Positions 8,138 to 15,751 of a stretch of DNA of 22,828 nt are shown one piece after another. Location of the stretch: NCBI GenBank assembly GCA_017461825.1, contig JAFTXB010000045.1, positions 1-22,828 on the forward strand, written 5' to 3'. Source of the DNA: Clostridia bacterium (lineage in GTDB: Bacteria; Bacillota; Clostridia; Oscillospirales; CAG-272). Each line of letters begins with the position of its first letter. The stretch's first letter is position 1. The position numbers and the translations under genes were made by a program. The notes beneath the pieces were generated by a model. It searched no databases. It saw nothing but the letters and a program-made list of their open reading frames with translations, and had not been told where the DNA came from.

Positions 8138-8166
8138 TTGACAGAATTGCCGAAAAGCGTTATAAT
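8138..8166 (+). promoter_or_regulatory. Orphan consensus sigma-A promoter facing acpP
   Basis: TTGACA (8138-8143) and TATAAT (8161-8166) are perfect matches with a 17-bp spacer, but no plus-strand gene follows. Transcription would enter the hairpin at 8184-8210 within about 15 nt of the start and, if it read through, would run antisense to acpP. Confidence 0.65.
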
Positions 8167-8183
8167 GTAACTATAAAAGAAAC

Positions 8184-8210
8184 GTGCCGCGGATTTTGCC
8201 GCCGCGGCAC
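8184..8210 (-). terminator. Terminator of acpP (hairpin also downstream of the plus-strand promoter)
   Basis: A 9-bp GC-rich stem pairs 8184-8192 with 8202-8210. On the minus strand it is followed by GTTTCTTTT, a fair U-tract. On the plus strand only ATTTTAT follows. Confidence 0.8.
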
Positions 8211-8220
8211 ATTTTATGGA

Positions 8221-8451
8221 TCAATTCTTTTTTTGCGCTTCGAGATATGTTACGACATCGTTGACGGTGATGAATTTGTGGATGTCATCGTCCTCTATCT
8301 CAATATCAAACTTATCCTCGCAAAGCATAACGAGGTCGGCAAGTTCGATAGAGTTGATACCAAGATCATTTGCAAGCTCGGCATCGAGGGTGATCTCTTC
8401 GGGATCCAACTGAAGTTCCTCTACCAGAACGTTTTTCAGCATTTCAAACAT
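8221..8451 (-). CDS. acpP: Acyl carrier protein (Asn-Ser-Ile variant)
   Basis: The 76-residue acidic four-helix carrier protein bears acyl chains on a phosphopantetheine arm. The start is ATG 8451, preceded by GGAGGAAAG; the frame runs further upstream but into its own promoter. The modification site is Ser34 in LGINSIELADLV, so the usual Asp-Ser-Leu is Asn-Ser-Ile. The rest, including the ELADLVMLCEDKFDIEI helix region and the DDIHKFITVNDVV segment, is typical of bacterial ACPs. It stands alone with no fatty-acid synthesis genes beside it, so it could be either the main ACP or a dedicated carrier for another pathway. It has a consensus promoter and its own terminator. Confidence 0.92.
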   Translation of the reverse strand: MFEMLKNVLVEELQLDPEEITLDAELANDLGINSIELADLVMLCEDKFDIEIEDDDIHKFITVNDVVTYLEAQKKN

Positions 8452-8510
8452 AAATCTTTCCTCCGAATCAAAGTTCGTTAATTGTTGCCAAAAAGTCGGC
8501 ATACGCAAAT

Positions 8511-8539
8511 ATTATACATGATTTTGCATCATTTGTCAA
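8511..8539 (-). promoter_or_regulatory. Consensus sigma-A promoter for acpP
   Basis: On the minus strand, TTGACA (8539-8534) and TATAAT (8516-8511) are perfect with a 17-bp spacer. The spacer contains a small inverted repeat, ATGAT-N5-ATCAT, of uncertain meaning. Confidence 0.88.
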
Positions 8540-8671
8540 GTAATATTTTGCTATTTCGGGTAGATTTCGTTAAATTTTCCGTTAGATTCGGTTTTTTTAG
8601 TTTTTGAATTCGAAAAAGTTTTGAAATATCGTTTTTATAAATCTGATTTTAAAAGAAGAGAGGAGAATGTC

Positions 8672-10606
8672 ATGCATACTTTTTATAACCGTCCATTGGC
8701 ATTTTCCGCTTTTTTATTTGCCGTCTGTGCGATTTTTGGTTATAGGATGCCGTTTGGAGTGAAATTGGGCATTGCGATCGTTGCGTCATTTTTATTGTTG
8801 CTTTTATTGGCTTTTTCTCTGTTCCGAAAGCATTTTGGAAAAAAGACTCTATTTTCGGCTCTGTGTATCGGGGCTGTTGCACTGTCACTTTGGAGTTCCT
8901 TTTACTATTTTCAAATTCGCTATGCGAAATACCGATCCTATGCCGATGAACCGCTTGTTGTGGAAGGTGTGGTGCTTGAGCGGTCGGCTTCGCAGCCGTT
9001 TTACTCATCTCTTAGCGTTTCCCTTGATCGTATAGACGGAGAAGCGGAGAATGTGCGAGGCGAGTTGGTATTTTCCTATCCCTCCGCACTTCAGGTTGGC
9101 GATCGCTTTCGTACGGTTGCAACCGCTGTTGATATTTCCAACATCGAGCTGATCAATTCGGAAGAGACTTTTTTGTCAGACGGAAAAATGCTTTATCTTA
9201 CCGTGGCGGAGGAGGGGGACTGTGAGATCTTGCCGTCGGCACAGCTCGATCTTCGGGTGCTTTTTTCACGCCTCAATACGCGGCTCTCGTATGCGTTTCG
9301 AAATCGCGTTGGCGGTGAAGAGGGCGGGATCGCAGCTGCACTTTTGCTTGGAAACCGCACTTGGATATCGGATCATACCTCTTTGATCTTTCGGCGTGCC
9401 GGTATTTCTCATTTGCTTGCCTTAAGCGGACTTCATGTGTCGATTCTGATCGGCTTTGCCGAGCTGATCCTGCGACGATTTCGTGTTCCGAAAATCGGAC
9501 GCGCATTTGCGATATGTCTGCTTGCTTTTGGGTATCTGGCGCTGACCGGCTTTTCGCTTTCGACCTGTCGCGCGGTGCTTATGATGGCAGTGACCTATCT
9601 TGGATTTTTGCTTGGGGATGATTATGATTCTTTTACAGGGCTTTGTGTTGTGTTGTTTTTGATCCTTTTGATAACGCCGTACGCGGTTCTGGATTCTTCG
9701 ATGTGGATGTCTTTTCTTGCTGCGTGTGGGATCATAGTTTTTTCTCCCGCGTTGGATACTCCTATGAATGTGCTGCGTACCAAGCTTCACTTGTCCGCAA
9801 AACTCTTTTTGGTGGTGAAGGGCTTCTTTACTGCACTTTCGGTCGGCATTGTTGCCAATCTTGCGCTGATGCTGTATACGGCGTTTCTGTTTGGCGAGAT
9901 TTCAATGGCATCGGTACCGGCAACACTGTTGCTGTCGATTCCCGTTACACTGTTGCTGTATTGCTCGGCAATTGCGGTTTGTATTCCGATTTTGCCGATT
10001 TTACCCGAGTGCTGTGCTTTTTTGAGCGGATTGATGCTGAGGGTGGCGGGCTTCTTTTCGGATATTGAAAATATAATGATGCCTGCTGACGGAGCCGCAA
10101 CAAAGATCTGCCTGGCTTTGATGACTGTGATGCTGATTTTTCTTGCCGTTGCCAAGCTGAAAAGGGCTTTTTGGGCAATTCCCGTGCCGCTGTTGCTTGC
10201 GTTGACGATTTGTGTGACACAGACTGTGACATTGCTTTCGGTCAACGAGTTGCCCGTAACCATTCCCGCAGGGGCGGGGGAGGTTCGTTTGTACGGAAAG
10301 GGCGGCGTTAACGTGTTGGTAAACGATACACGAGGAAATGCATCCGAGGCGTATGAGATCAAGCTTGCCGCAACAGCCGATTACTGTACCGAAGTCAATG
10401 ATCTGGTGTTTTGCCGTTATTACAATCAAGCAACCTATTTTATCGGGCGGCTGGCAGGGGAGGTCATGGTGCGGCGGATGCATCTTCCCAAGCCCTCGGA
10501 CGACCGTGAGCGAGCGATCGCGCGGCGCTTGGAGCAGGAGGCAGCCTTATATGGGATCGAGGTAGAATACGATGCCGAGGCAATTTTAGCGCGGCTTGAG
10601 CCATAA
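8672..10606 (+). CDS. comEC: ComEC/Rec2-family channel protein with degenerate C-terminal domain
   Basis: ComEC is the membrane channel that imports single-stranded DNA in natural transformation. I start at ATG 8672 (AGAGGAG upstream), giving 644 residues. Residues 1-75 hold N-terminal membrane helices, about 85-195 the extracellular OB-like DUF4131 region, and about 205-500 the competence domain with its signature GISHLLALSGLHVSI and many helices. The last 120 residues occupy the place of the metallo-beta-lactamase-like domain but are short. Where a HxHxDH motif is expected they read DLVFCRYYNQATYFIG, with no histidines. A nuclease role for that part is therefore unlikely. No comEA or comEB is adjacent. 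Family assignment is firm; competence activity is not shown. Confidence 0.9.
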   Translation: MHTFYNRPLAFSAFLFAVCAIFGYRMPFGVKLGIAIVASFLLLLLLAFSLFRKHFGKKTLFSALCIGAVALSLWSSFYYFQIRYAKYRSYADEPLVVEGVVLERSASQPFYSSLSVSLDRIDGEAENVRGELVFSYPSALQVGDRFRTVATAVDISNIELINSEETFLSDGKMLYLTVAEEGDCEILPSAQLDLRVLFSRLNTRLSYAFRNRVGGEEGGIAAALLLGNRTWISDHTSLIFRRAGISHLLALSGLHVSILIGFAELILRRFRVPKIGRAFAICLLAFGYLALTGFSLSTCRAVLMMAVTYLGFLLGDDYDSFTGLCVVLFLILLITPYAVLDSSMWMSFLAACGIIVFSPALDTPMNVLRTKLHLSAKLFLVVKGFFTALSVGIVANLALMLYTAFLFGEISMASVPATLLLSIPVTLLLYCSAIAVCIPILPILPECCAFLSGLMLRVAGFFSDIENIMMPADGAATKICLALMTVMLIFLAVAKLKRAFWAIPVPLLLALTICVTQTVTLLSVNELPVTIPAGAGEVRLYGKGGVNVLVNDTRGNASEAYEIKLAATADYCTEVNDLVFCRYYNQATYFIGRLAGEVMVRRMHLPKPSDDRERAIARRLEQEAALYGIEVEYDAEAILARLEP

Positions 10607-10610
10607 CCTC

Positions 10611-10660
10611 AAAAACAGAAAGACGCCATCCAATTTCAGATTGCGTCTTTCTGTTTTTTT
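10611..10660 (+). terminator. Rho-independent terminator of comEC
   Basis: A 12-bp perfect stem pairs 10615-10626 with 10643-10654, extended by an A-run pairing with the following T-tract. It lies just after the comEC stop codon. Confidence 0.93.
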
Positions 10661-10891
10661 ATAAAGATTTACCATTTCACAGGCAAGCTGTCAACAAAAC
10701 GGGGGATTCATTTGAAAGCCCCTAAAAGTACAGACTGGGAGATTTTGAAATAGCAATTTATACAAAAAGATAAATTTTTCTGAACTTTACGATATTGGTG
10801 TCGGGATGCGGTTCTTTTTCATATTCTGTTAGTGTCAGAAAAGACATTCACAGTGTTTTTTCGACAGACTGAGAAAGGATTGACAGAAGAG
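10661..10891 (+). other. Intergenic leader region before dpaA with a small hairpin
   Basis: No gene was found here. A hairpin at 10701-10722 has a GGGG/CCCC stem, a 2x2 internal loop and a TTCA/TGAA inner stem. A CATATTCT at 10820-10827 resembles a sigma-E or sigma-K -10 element, but I see no matching -35 at proper spacing. The dpaA promoter is therefore not identified. Confidence 0.4.
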
Positions 10892-11785
10892 ATGAATCTT
10901 GCAATTTTGGGTGGCGACCAAAGGCAGGTCTTTATGGCTCGCCGATTGGCGGAGAGCGGACACTCTGTTTTTGTTTGGGGGCTCGGCGCGTGTGACGCAG
11001 AGATAGGCGCAGCAAAGGTATGTGCCTGTTGGGAGGATGCTGTAAATGCCTCGAATGCGGTGATTCTGCCCCTGCCGGCATCATCGGACGGGGTTCGTGT
11101 ACATTGTCCTTTGCAGTGCGAGGATGTGTTTTTACGTATTCCGGCATTGCTCGACAAGTTAGGAGATCGTTTGTTACTCGGCGGCCGTTTTACCGAAGCC
11201 CTTCGTGGGATCGCAGAGCAGAAAGGCGCACGGTGGATCGATTATTACGAATCCGAGGTTTTACAGTTGAAAAACGCACTCCCAACAGCCGAGGGAGCAA
11301 TCTCAATTGCTATGCGGGAACTCCCCGTGACACTCGACGGTACGCATGCGGTGATCTTAGGGTACGGCAGGATCGGATCGCTTTTGGCTGAAAAGCTGTA
11401 TTTGCTTGGCGCACGCGTAACGGTTTACGCAAGAAGGAGCGAGCAACTGACACAGGCTTCGCTGCATCATCACACGGTGCGGAGAATGATATGCGAGGGC
11501 GGGCACTCAGTGCCGCAGGGGATCCCCCAAGACTGCCGTGTGATCTTTAACACCGTGCCTCGTTGGATACTGACGCGCGAGCAGCTTGTAAAACTCCCGA
11601 AAAACTGTGTTTTAATCGATCTTGCCTCCGCTCCCGGCGGAATTGATCACAATGCCGCGGCGGAGCTTGGAATTCGCAGCATTTGGGGAACTTCATTGCC
11701 CGGACGCTACACACCCGAAAGCGCGGGGTATATTCTTGGTGAAGTAATTGAGGATATCCTTTCGGATTTGGATACACAGCTTTGA
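10892..11785 (+). CDS. dpaA: Dipicolinate synthase subunit A
   Basis: DpaA (SpoVFA) forms, with DpaB, the enzyme that makes dipicolinic acid in the mother cell for export into the forespore. The product is 297 residues, the length I recall for the Bacillus protein. It opens with a Rossmann-like LAILGGDQRQVFMARRL and has a second nucleotide-binding motif, VILGYGRIGSLLAEKL (about residues 152-167), with family-typical segments such as ALPTAEGAI and DLASAPGGID. I start at ATG 10892 because the motif follows at once; the frame opens to 10832. A GAAAGGA lies about 13 bases upstream, a long spacing, so an alternative start is possible. dpaB follows after a 26-base gap, so the two form an operon. 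Confidence 0.95.
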   Translation: MNLAILGGDQRQVFMARRLAESGHSVFVWGLGACDAEIGAAKVCACWEDAVNASNAVILPLPASSDGVRVHCPLQCEDVFLRIPALLDKLGDRLLLGGRFTEALRGIAEQKGARWIDYYESEVLQLKNALPTAEGAISIAMRELPVTLDGTHAVILGYGRIGSLLAEKLYLLGARVTVYARRSEQLTQASLHHHTVRRMICEGGHSVPQGIPQDCRVIFNTVPRWILTREQLVKLPKNCVLIDLASAPGGIDHNAAAELGIRSIWGTSLPGRYTPESAGYILGEVIEDILSDLDTQL

Positions 11786-11811
11786 TTTTTTGACACGGAA
11801 AGGATGGAGAG

Positions 11812-12375
11812 ATGATGTTAGGCTATGCCTTGTGCGGATCCTTTTGCACGCATGCAAAGGCATTGCGCGAGCTTGAAAATTTATTGGCTGCGGGATATGA
11901 GGTGCGTCCGATCTTGAGCGAAACGGTATACTCAACCGATACCAGATTTGGAAAAGCGTCACAGTTGATTGAGGCAGTGGAGGCTCTATGCTGTAAAAAA
12001 GCCATTCATACGGTGGTGGATGCCGAGCCGCTGGGACCGAGTGAGCCCTTGGATGCCCTGATTATTTCGCCCTGTACCGGAAATACACTTGCAAAGATTG
12101 CAAACGGAATCACAGATACTGCTGTTTGTATGGCTGCAAAAGCACATTTGCGAAGCGATCGACCTCTTGTGATTTCGCTTGCCTCCAACGATGCACTCTC
12201 GGCAAATCTGCGCAATATTGCGACCTTGCTATCACGCAAACAGGTGTATTTTGTGCCGATGGTGCAGGATGACCCCGAAAAAAAGCCGCATTCGCTGGTA
12301 GCTGATTTCTCACTTCTGATGCCCACGCTTTGTGACGCGTTTCGGGGAAAACAATTCCGCAAGCTCTTTCTTTAA
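11812..12375 (+). CDS. dpaB: Dipicolinate synthase subunit B (flavoprotein-like)
   Basis: DpaB (SpoVFB) is the second subunit of dipicolinate synthase and belongs to the flavoprotein/PPCDC-like fold. The 187-residue product has the N-terminal GYALCGSFCTHAKAL segment, the ISPCTGNTLAKIANGITDTA stretch expected to contact the flavin-type cofactor, and the C-terminal VPMVQDDPEKKPHSLVADF typical of the family. AAAGGATGGAGAG precedes ATG 11812; a second ATG follows at once at 11815. It is cotranscribed with dpaA. Its TAA overlaps the stop codon of the convergent spoVB gene by 4 bases, so no space remains for an intergenic terminator. A strand-specific hairpin at 12385-12419, inside spoVB, may define the 3' end. 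Confidence 0.95.
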   Translation: MMLGYALCGSFCTHAKALRELENLLAAGYEVRPILSETVYSTDTRFGKASQLIEAVEALCCKKAIHTVVDAEPLGPSEPLDALIISPCTGNTLAKIANGITDTAVCMAAKAHLRSDRPLVISLASNDALSANLRNIATLLSRKQVYFVPMVQDDPEKKPHSLVADFSLLMPTLCDAFRGKQFRKLFL

Positions 12376-13943
12376 TCGGTGGATGCGGGGCTCTTCTTTT
12401 CTTTTCGGAAGAGTTCCGCTATCCATTGCAGATCTTCTTTTTCTACAGCTCTTGTCAATAAAAGCAGTAAGATGTAAAAGGCGAGTGCTATAAGGATATG
12501 CAGCACTACAGAAAGCGTGATGTTTGGTATATACAAATTACCGAGGACAAGTATACAACGCGTGATACAAGTGGAGCCAACGATGGATAGCAGCGGTTTG
12601 TAGATCCATTTGAGCAGTCGAACGCGTGTCTTTCCAACCGAGAGCAGGTGTGTAACGCTGAACACGGTGTTGAAAAGTTCGGAAACGTATATGGTGACAA
12701 GATATCCGCTGATACCGAAGCGCGGAACCAGCAACCATACCATGATGACCGAAATAAGCGCATCGATAATATTGATATTCATAGAATAGACTTGTTCACC
12801 CAATCCCTTCATCATGGCATCGGTTGCGGTATCGATATACATGATGGGGATCAAGGGGGCTAAAAGCCGGATATATCGAGCGGTCTCGGTGCCGGGGTAG
12901 AGCGCCTCGCCAAGCTCTGCCGAAAAGCAGATGAGGATCCCCGCGACACCAATTGAGAACATCAACGCAAGCGACCAGACGCGTCCGATCATATAAGATA
13001 TGCGGCGCGGAGAATTGGTGACGCGGCACTCGGCAAGCTCGGGGACAAGAAGCCCGGAAAAGGAAGAGATGATTGAAGCGGGATACAAGACAATGGGGAG
13101 TGCCATGCTATGGATGCTTCCGTAAGCGATCAAAGCAGCGCTGTGCTCCGCGCCTCCATTTCGCAACCCCTCGGGGATGAGAATATGTTGGAGCGTGATC
13201 AGCCCCGATCTCATATAGGCGGTGAGTGCGACAGGGAGAGCGATTCCGATCAGCTTTTTTCCTTCGCCATTGGAGGCAGTATGTTTGCGGTTTGGAAAAT
13301 GTCGGCGGCGGTCAAGAAAATAGAGAAGCCATTCAAGCAAAAATGACGAAAATTCTGCGAGCGTGCCGCCAAGAACCATGGCGGTGCAAGTTGCTTCAAT
13401 GCCGTAAGGCAAGAGCAATGCCAACAGATACATGGTTCCGCATATCTTGAGCATTTGCTCAAACACCTGCACTACAGCATTTTTATAAGCGCGTCTGACA
13501 GCTGTAAAATACCCTCCGAGTGCCGACGAAAGCGCAATGAAGGGAAGGGTGATTCCAAACAGCCGCAGGGAAGATACCGTGCGTCCGTCTTTGAGCCAAT
13601 GGTATCCGATGGGTTCAGCAAAGATTGTCAGAAGAGCGGCGGCTCCTATCCCGAAAATCAGTGCATATAGCACAGCACGACGCATGGCGGGGCCGATGCG
13701 CTCTTGCTCATTTTTTCCAATGGCATCAACCACGATATGCGTAACACCAAGATGGATGCCGGAGGTTGCCAATGTGAGCGCAAAACCGTACACGCCCGAC
13801 ATCAGCGAAAAAAGCCCCATAGCTTCGGCCCCTGCACGATTGGAAACATAGACCTGAAAGCTGACACCTACCGTTCGCATGAGGAGCGTGGCAGCTGTTA
13901 GGAGCATGGCATTCCAAAAAATTTGTTTTGCGTGTTTTTTCAT
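12372..13943 (-). CDS. spoVB: SpoVB-type flippase (MOP superfamily), stage V sporulation
   Basis: This polytopic membrane protein of 523 residues, about 12-14 helices, belongs to the MOP superfamily with MurJ and polysaccharide flippases. SpoVB of Bacillus is similar in length and is needed for spore cortex synthesis, presumably by flipping a lipid-linked precursor. The opening (KQIFWNAMLLTAATLLMRTVGVSFQVYVSN) and the AGAEAMGLFSLMSGVYGFA region are typical. Its place beside dpaAB supports a sporulation role. ATG 13943 follows AAAGGACG at good spacing. A sigma-E-like element lies upstream at 13974-14003. The C-terminus is charged (LFRKEKKSPASTD) and its stop overlaps that of dpaB. A general polysaccharide flippase is the alternative. 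Confidence 0.87.
   Translation of the reverse strand: MKKHAKQIFWNAMLLTAATLLMRTVGVSFQVYVSNRAGAEAMGLFSLMSGVYGFALTLATSGIHLGVTHIVVDAIGKNEQERIGPAMRRAVLYALIFGIGAAALLTIFAEPIGYHWLKDGRTVSSLRLFGITLPFIALSSALGGYFTAVRRAYKNAVVQVFEQMLKICGTMYLLALLLPYGIEATCTAMVLGGTLAEFSSFLLEWLLYFLDRRRHFPNRKHTASNGEGKKLIGIALPVALTAYMRSGLITLQHILIPEGLRNGGAEHSAALIAYGSIHSMALPIVLYPASIISSFSGLLVPELAECRVTNSPRRISYMIGRVWSLALMFSIGVAGILICFSAELGEALYPGTETARYIRLLAPLIPIMYIDTATDAMMKGLGEQVYSMNINIIDALISVIMVWLLVPRFGISGYLVTIYVSELFNTVFSVTHLLSVGKTRVRLLKWIYKPLLSIVGSTCITRCILVLGNLYIPNITLSVVLHILIALAFYILLLLLTRAVEKEDLQWIAELFRKEKKSPASTD
12385..12419 (+). terminator. Hairpin after dpaB, inside spoVB 3' coding region; candidate 3' end
   Basis: In plus-strand RNA, 12385-12396 pairs with 12408-12419 as a 12-bp stem that includes two G-U pairs, with an 11-nt loop. 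In minus-strand RNA those two positions become A-C mismatches. No U-tract follows, so this may stabilise a 3' end rather than terminate by itself. Confidence 0.45.
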
Positions 13944-13973
13944 ACTTTACCGTCCTTTCCGCCTCTTCTTTTT

Positions 13974-14003
13974 ATTCTTATGAAAGCGAAAAAGGGAATA
14001 TCA
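13974..14003 (-). promoter_or_regulatory. Candidate sigma-E-type promoter for spoVB
   Basis: On the minus strand, TGATATT (14003-13997) and CATAAGAAT (13982-13974) are separated by 14 bp. This resembles the mother-cell sigma-E pattern as I recall it from Bacillus (ATATT-type -35, CATA-type -10). The last -10 positions differ. Confidence 0.45.
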
Positions 14004-14074
14004 TTTTTTTGAGAATTTTTTAAAAGTTTCTTTTTTGTGCAAATTGCTGAAAATAAAAAAAGTAAAAAAAAATA

Positions 14075-14103
14075 TTGCAATTGATAAAAAAGTATGATAT
14101 CAT
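14075..14103 (+). promoter_or_regulatory. Sigma-A promoter for the DivIVA-like/XRE/UxaC-like operon
   Basis: TTGCAA (14075-14080) and TATCAT (14098-14103) are separated by 17 bp in AT-rich DNA, about 70 bases upstream of the first gene. Confidence 0.65.
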
Positions 14104-14172
14104 ATATATGTATAAGAATTTGCGGATGCATATCGTTTTATATGCTCCGATAGAAGTGTGGAGGTTGTAATC

Positions 14173-14814
14173 ATGGCAGAATTCTCTGTTCAATTCAGCA
14201 ACAAATTAAACGGTTATGATAAGGCGGAAGTGAATCAGTTTGTAAAAGACGCTGAAGCTAAGCTTCAGGAAAGAGCGCTTGCACTTTCTAATTTGCAGCA
14301 GCAGGTTGCCGATCTTGAAGCGAGATTGCAAAAGATTACCGGAGAGGATTCTTCGGTTGAAGAAAAGATTGAGCTTTACGACAAACTGATGAAAAAGATG
14401 GACGGTGACTATACCAACCTGTTGGCTCCCGCAATCGCAAAAGCAAAAGCAATTGAGGCTAAGGCACAGAGTGAATATGAAATTCGAATCGATCAGGCTC
14501 GCTATGCGGCAGACGGAATCTATAAAGAGACCGCAGATCGCATTGCCGGTGTTGTTGATAACAATATGGACAGACTGTATGATCTGCTCGATCGTTTTAT
14601 CTATTCAAAGACACTGCCCGGTCGAATTTCTGCATTGGTAAAGAACTGCAAGCTTGCTGCATCAAAGGTCTCTACCGGTGCAAAGGCTGTTGCAAAGGTT
14701 CCGGGCAAAGCGGTAAAAAAGGCAAAGAATACTTGCGCAAATGTAAAGACTAAGGTTCAAACCAAGGTCAATACATACAAAGAAGCCATTACTGTTGCCA
14801 AGACGGCAGAATAA
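14173..14814 (+). CDS. DivIVA-like coiled-coil protein with Lys/Ala-rich tail
   Basis: The 213-residue product has an N-terminal DivIVA-type lipid-binding head, FSNKLNGYDKAEVNQFV (about residues 8-24), followed by coiled coil to about residue 56. A helical middle, from about 60 to 150, is rich in Lys, Ala and Glu. The last 55 residues are strongly basic and Ala/Val/Lys-rich (KAVAKVPGKAVKKAKN), recalling histone-H1-like tails, with two Cys. DivIVA heads target curved membrane and division sites. The basic tail could bind nucleic acid or an acidic partner, which is inference. I use ATG 14173 with GGAGG at 14160-14164; a GTG at 14158 would consume that ribosome site. It leads a three-gene operon. 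Confidence 0.78.
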   Translation: MAEFSVQFSNKLNGYDKAEVNQFVKDAEAKLQERALALSNLQQQVADLEARLQKITGEDSSVEEKIELYDKLMKKMDGDYTNLLAPAIAKAKAIEAKAQSEYEIRIDQARYAADGIYKETADRIAGVVDNNMDRLYDLLDRFIYSKTLPGRISALVKNCKLAASKVSTGAKAVAKVPGKAVKKAKNTCANVKTKVQTKVNTYKEAITVAKTAE

Positions 14815-14841
14815 TTTATTGCTTTTGAACGGTTCATTCTT

Positions 14842-15726
14842 ATGAATATCGGTGAAAAAATAAGAGAATTGCGCGTTGCCAAGCTTATGACACAGTCGGA
14901 GCTTGCCGGTACGCAAATAACCCGAAACATGTTAAGCTGTATTGAGAATGGAACCGCTCAACCGTCGCTTTCTACGATTCTTTATATTGCTTCCAGACTA
15001 AATGTACCGGCAGGTTTTCTGTTGGCTGATGAGGGAGACGAGATCGTATACCGCAAGATGAACGGTCTTGCAAATATCAAACGTGCATATAGTGCAGGAG
15101 ATTGGCGGGGGTGTCGCAGCCTCTGCCTCTCCGCTTGTCCTGAACCGGATGATGAAATAAGTTTGCTTCTTGCCGATTGTGATTTAGGGATCGCCATTGA
15201 AGAGTTTTGGCATGGCAGACTGCGTTCATCATGCCGTTTTTTTGATGAAGCGATTGGTTATGCGGAAAAGACAATTTATAAAGCAGAGCACGTTGATGCT
15301 TGTGCAGCCGTGTTTTTTCGTTATATGCAACGAATATCGCCAACGTTGTATTCCGATTTTCTGGATGAGGAAAGAGAGTTAGGTGTTCGATATCATTCTC
15401 CTTTTTCCGATTATGTTGATGTTTTGGAGTCACTTGACAATCAAGATCATCATTATGCGGCAGAGGCACTGGGGCGATTTGATCCCAAAAGCTTTTTTGC
15501 GACACATATTCGCATACGTATAATGATGGATTCACATCATTATGCAGAAGCGAGAGGCGAGCTTTTAGAAATGCTTGCTTCAGAAGATCCTTTAAACGAA
15601 ATTGAGTTGTTCACCGTCTTGAGTGAATTGGAGATCTGTTGCAGAGAAACGGAAGATTATAAAGGGGCTTATAATTTTGCCTCGGAAAAGGTTCAACTGC
15701 TGGAGCAGTTGCTGAAAGAAATATAA
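14842..15726 (+). CDS. XRE-family regulator with TPR-like C-terminal region
   Basis: The 294-residue product has an N-terminal XRE helix-turn-helix (residues 3-58: IGEKIRELRVAKLMTQSELA, then RNMLSCIENGTAQPSLSTI). A long all-helical region follows whose repeating Ala/Leu/Tyr pattern looks TPR-like, as in regulators that sense peptides or partner proteins. The ATG at 14842 is 27 bases after the DivIVA-like gene. No clear ribosome site is visible, so translation may depend on coupling. The next gene begins 25 bases after its stop. A cytoplasmic regulator responding to a small ligand or to one of its operon partners is plausible but unproven. DNA binding is well supported by the HTH; the target is unknown. 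Confidence 0.85.
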   Translation: MNIGEKIRELRVAKLMTQSELAGTQITRNMLSCIENGTAQPSLSTILYIASRLNVPAGFLLADEGDEIVYRKMNGLANIKRAYSAGDWRGCRSLCLSACPEPDDEISLLLADCDLGIAIEEFWHGRLRSSCRFFDEAIGYAEKTIYKAEHVDACAAVFFRYMQRISPTLYSDFLDEERELGVRYHSPFSDYVDVLESLDNQDHHYAAEALGRFDPKSFFATHIRIRIMMDSHHYAEARGELLEMLASEDPLNEIELFTVLSELEICCRETEDYKGAYNFASEKVQLLEQLLKEI

Positions 15727-15751
15727 TATTTTATTAGGTGAGGTGATCGAA

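Noticed and set aside
10820..10827. CATATTCT as a sigma-E or sigma-K -10 before dpaA
   Set aside because: No -35 element fits at the required spacing. dpaA is expected to be sporulation-controlled, but the sequence here does not show the promoter convincingly.
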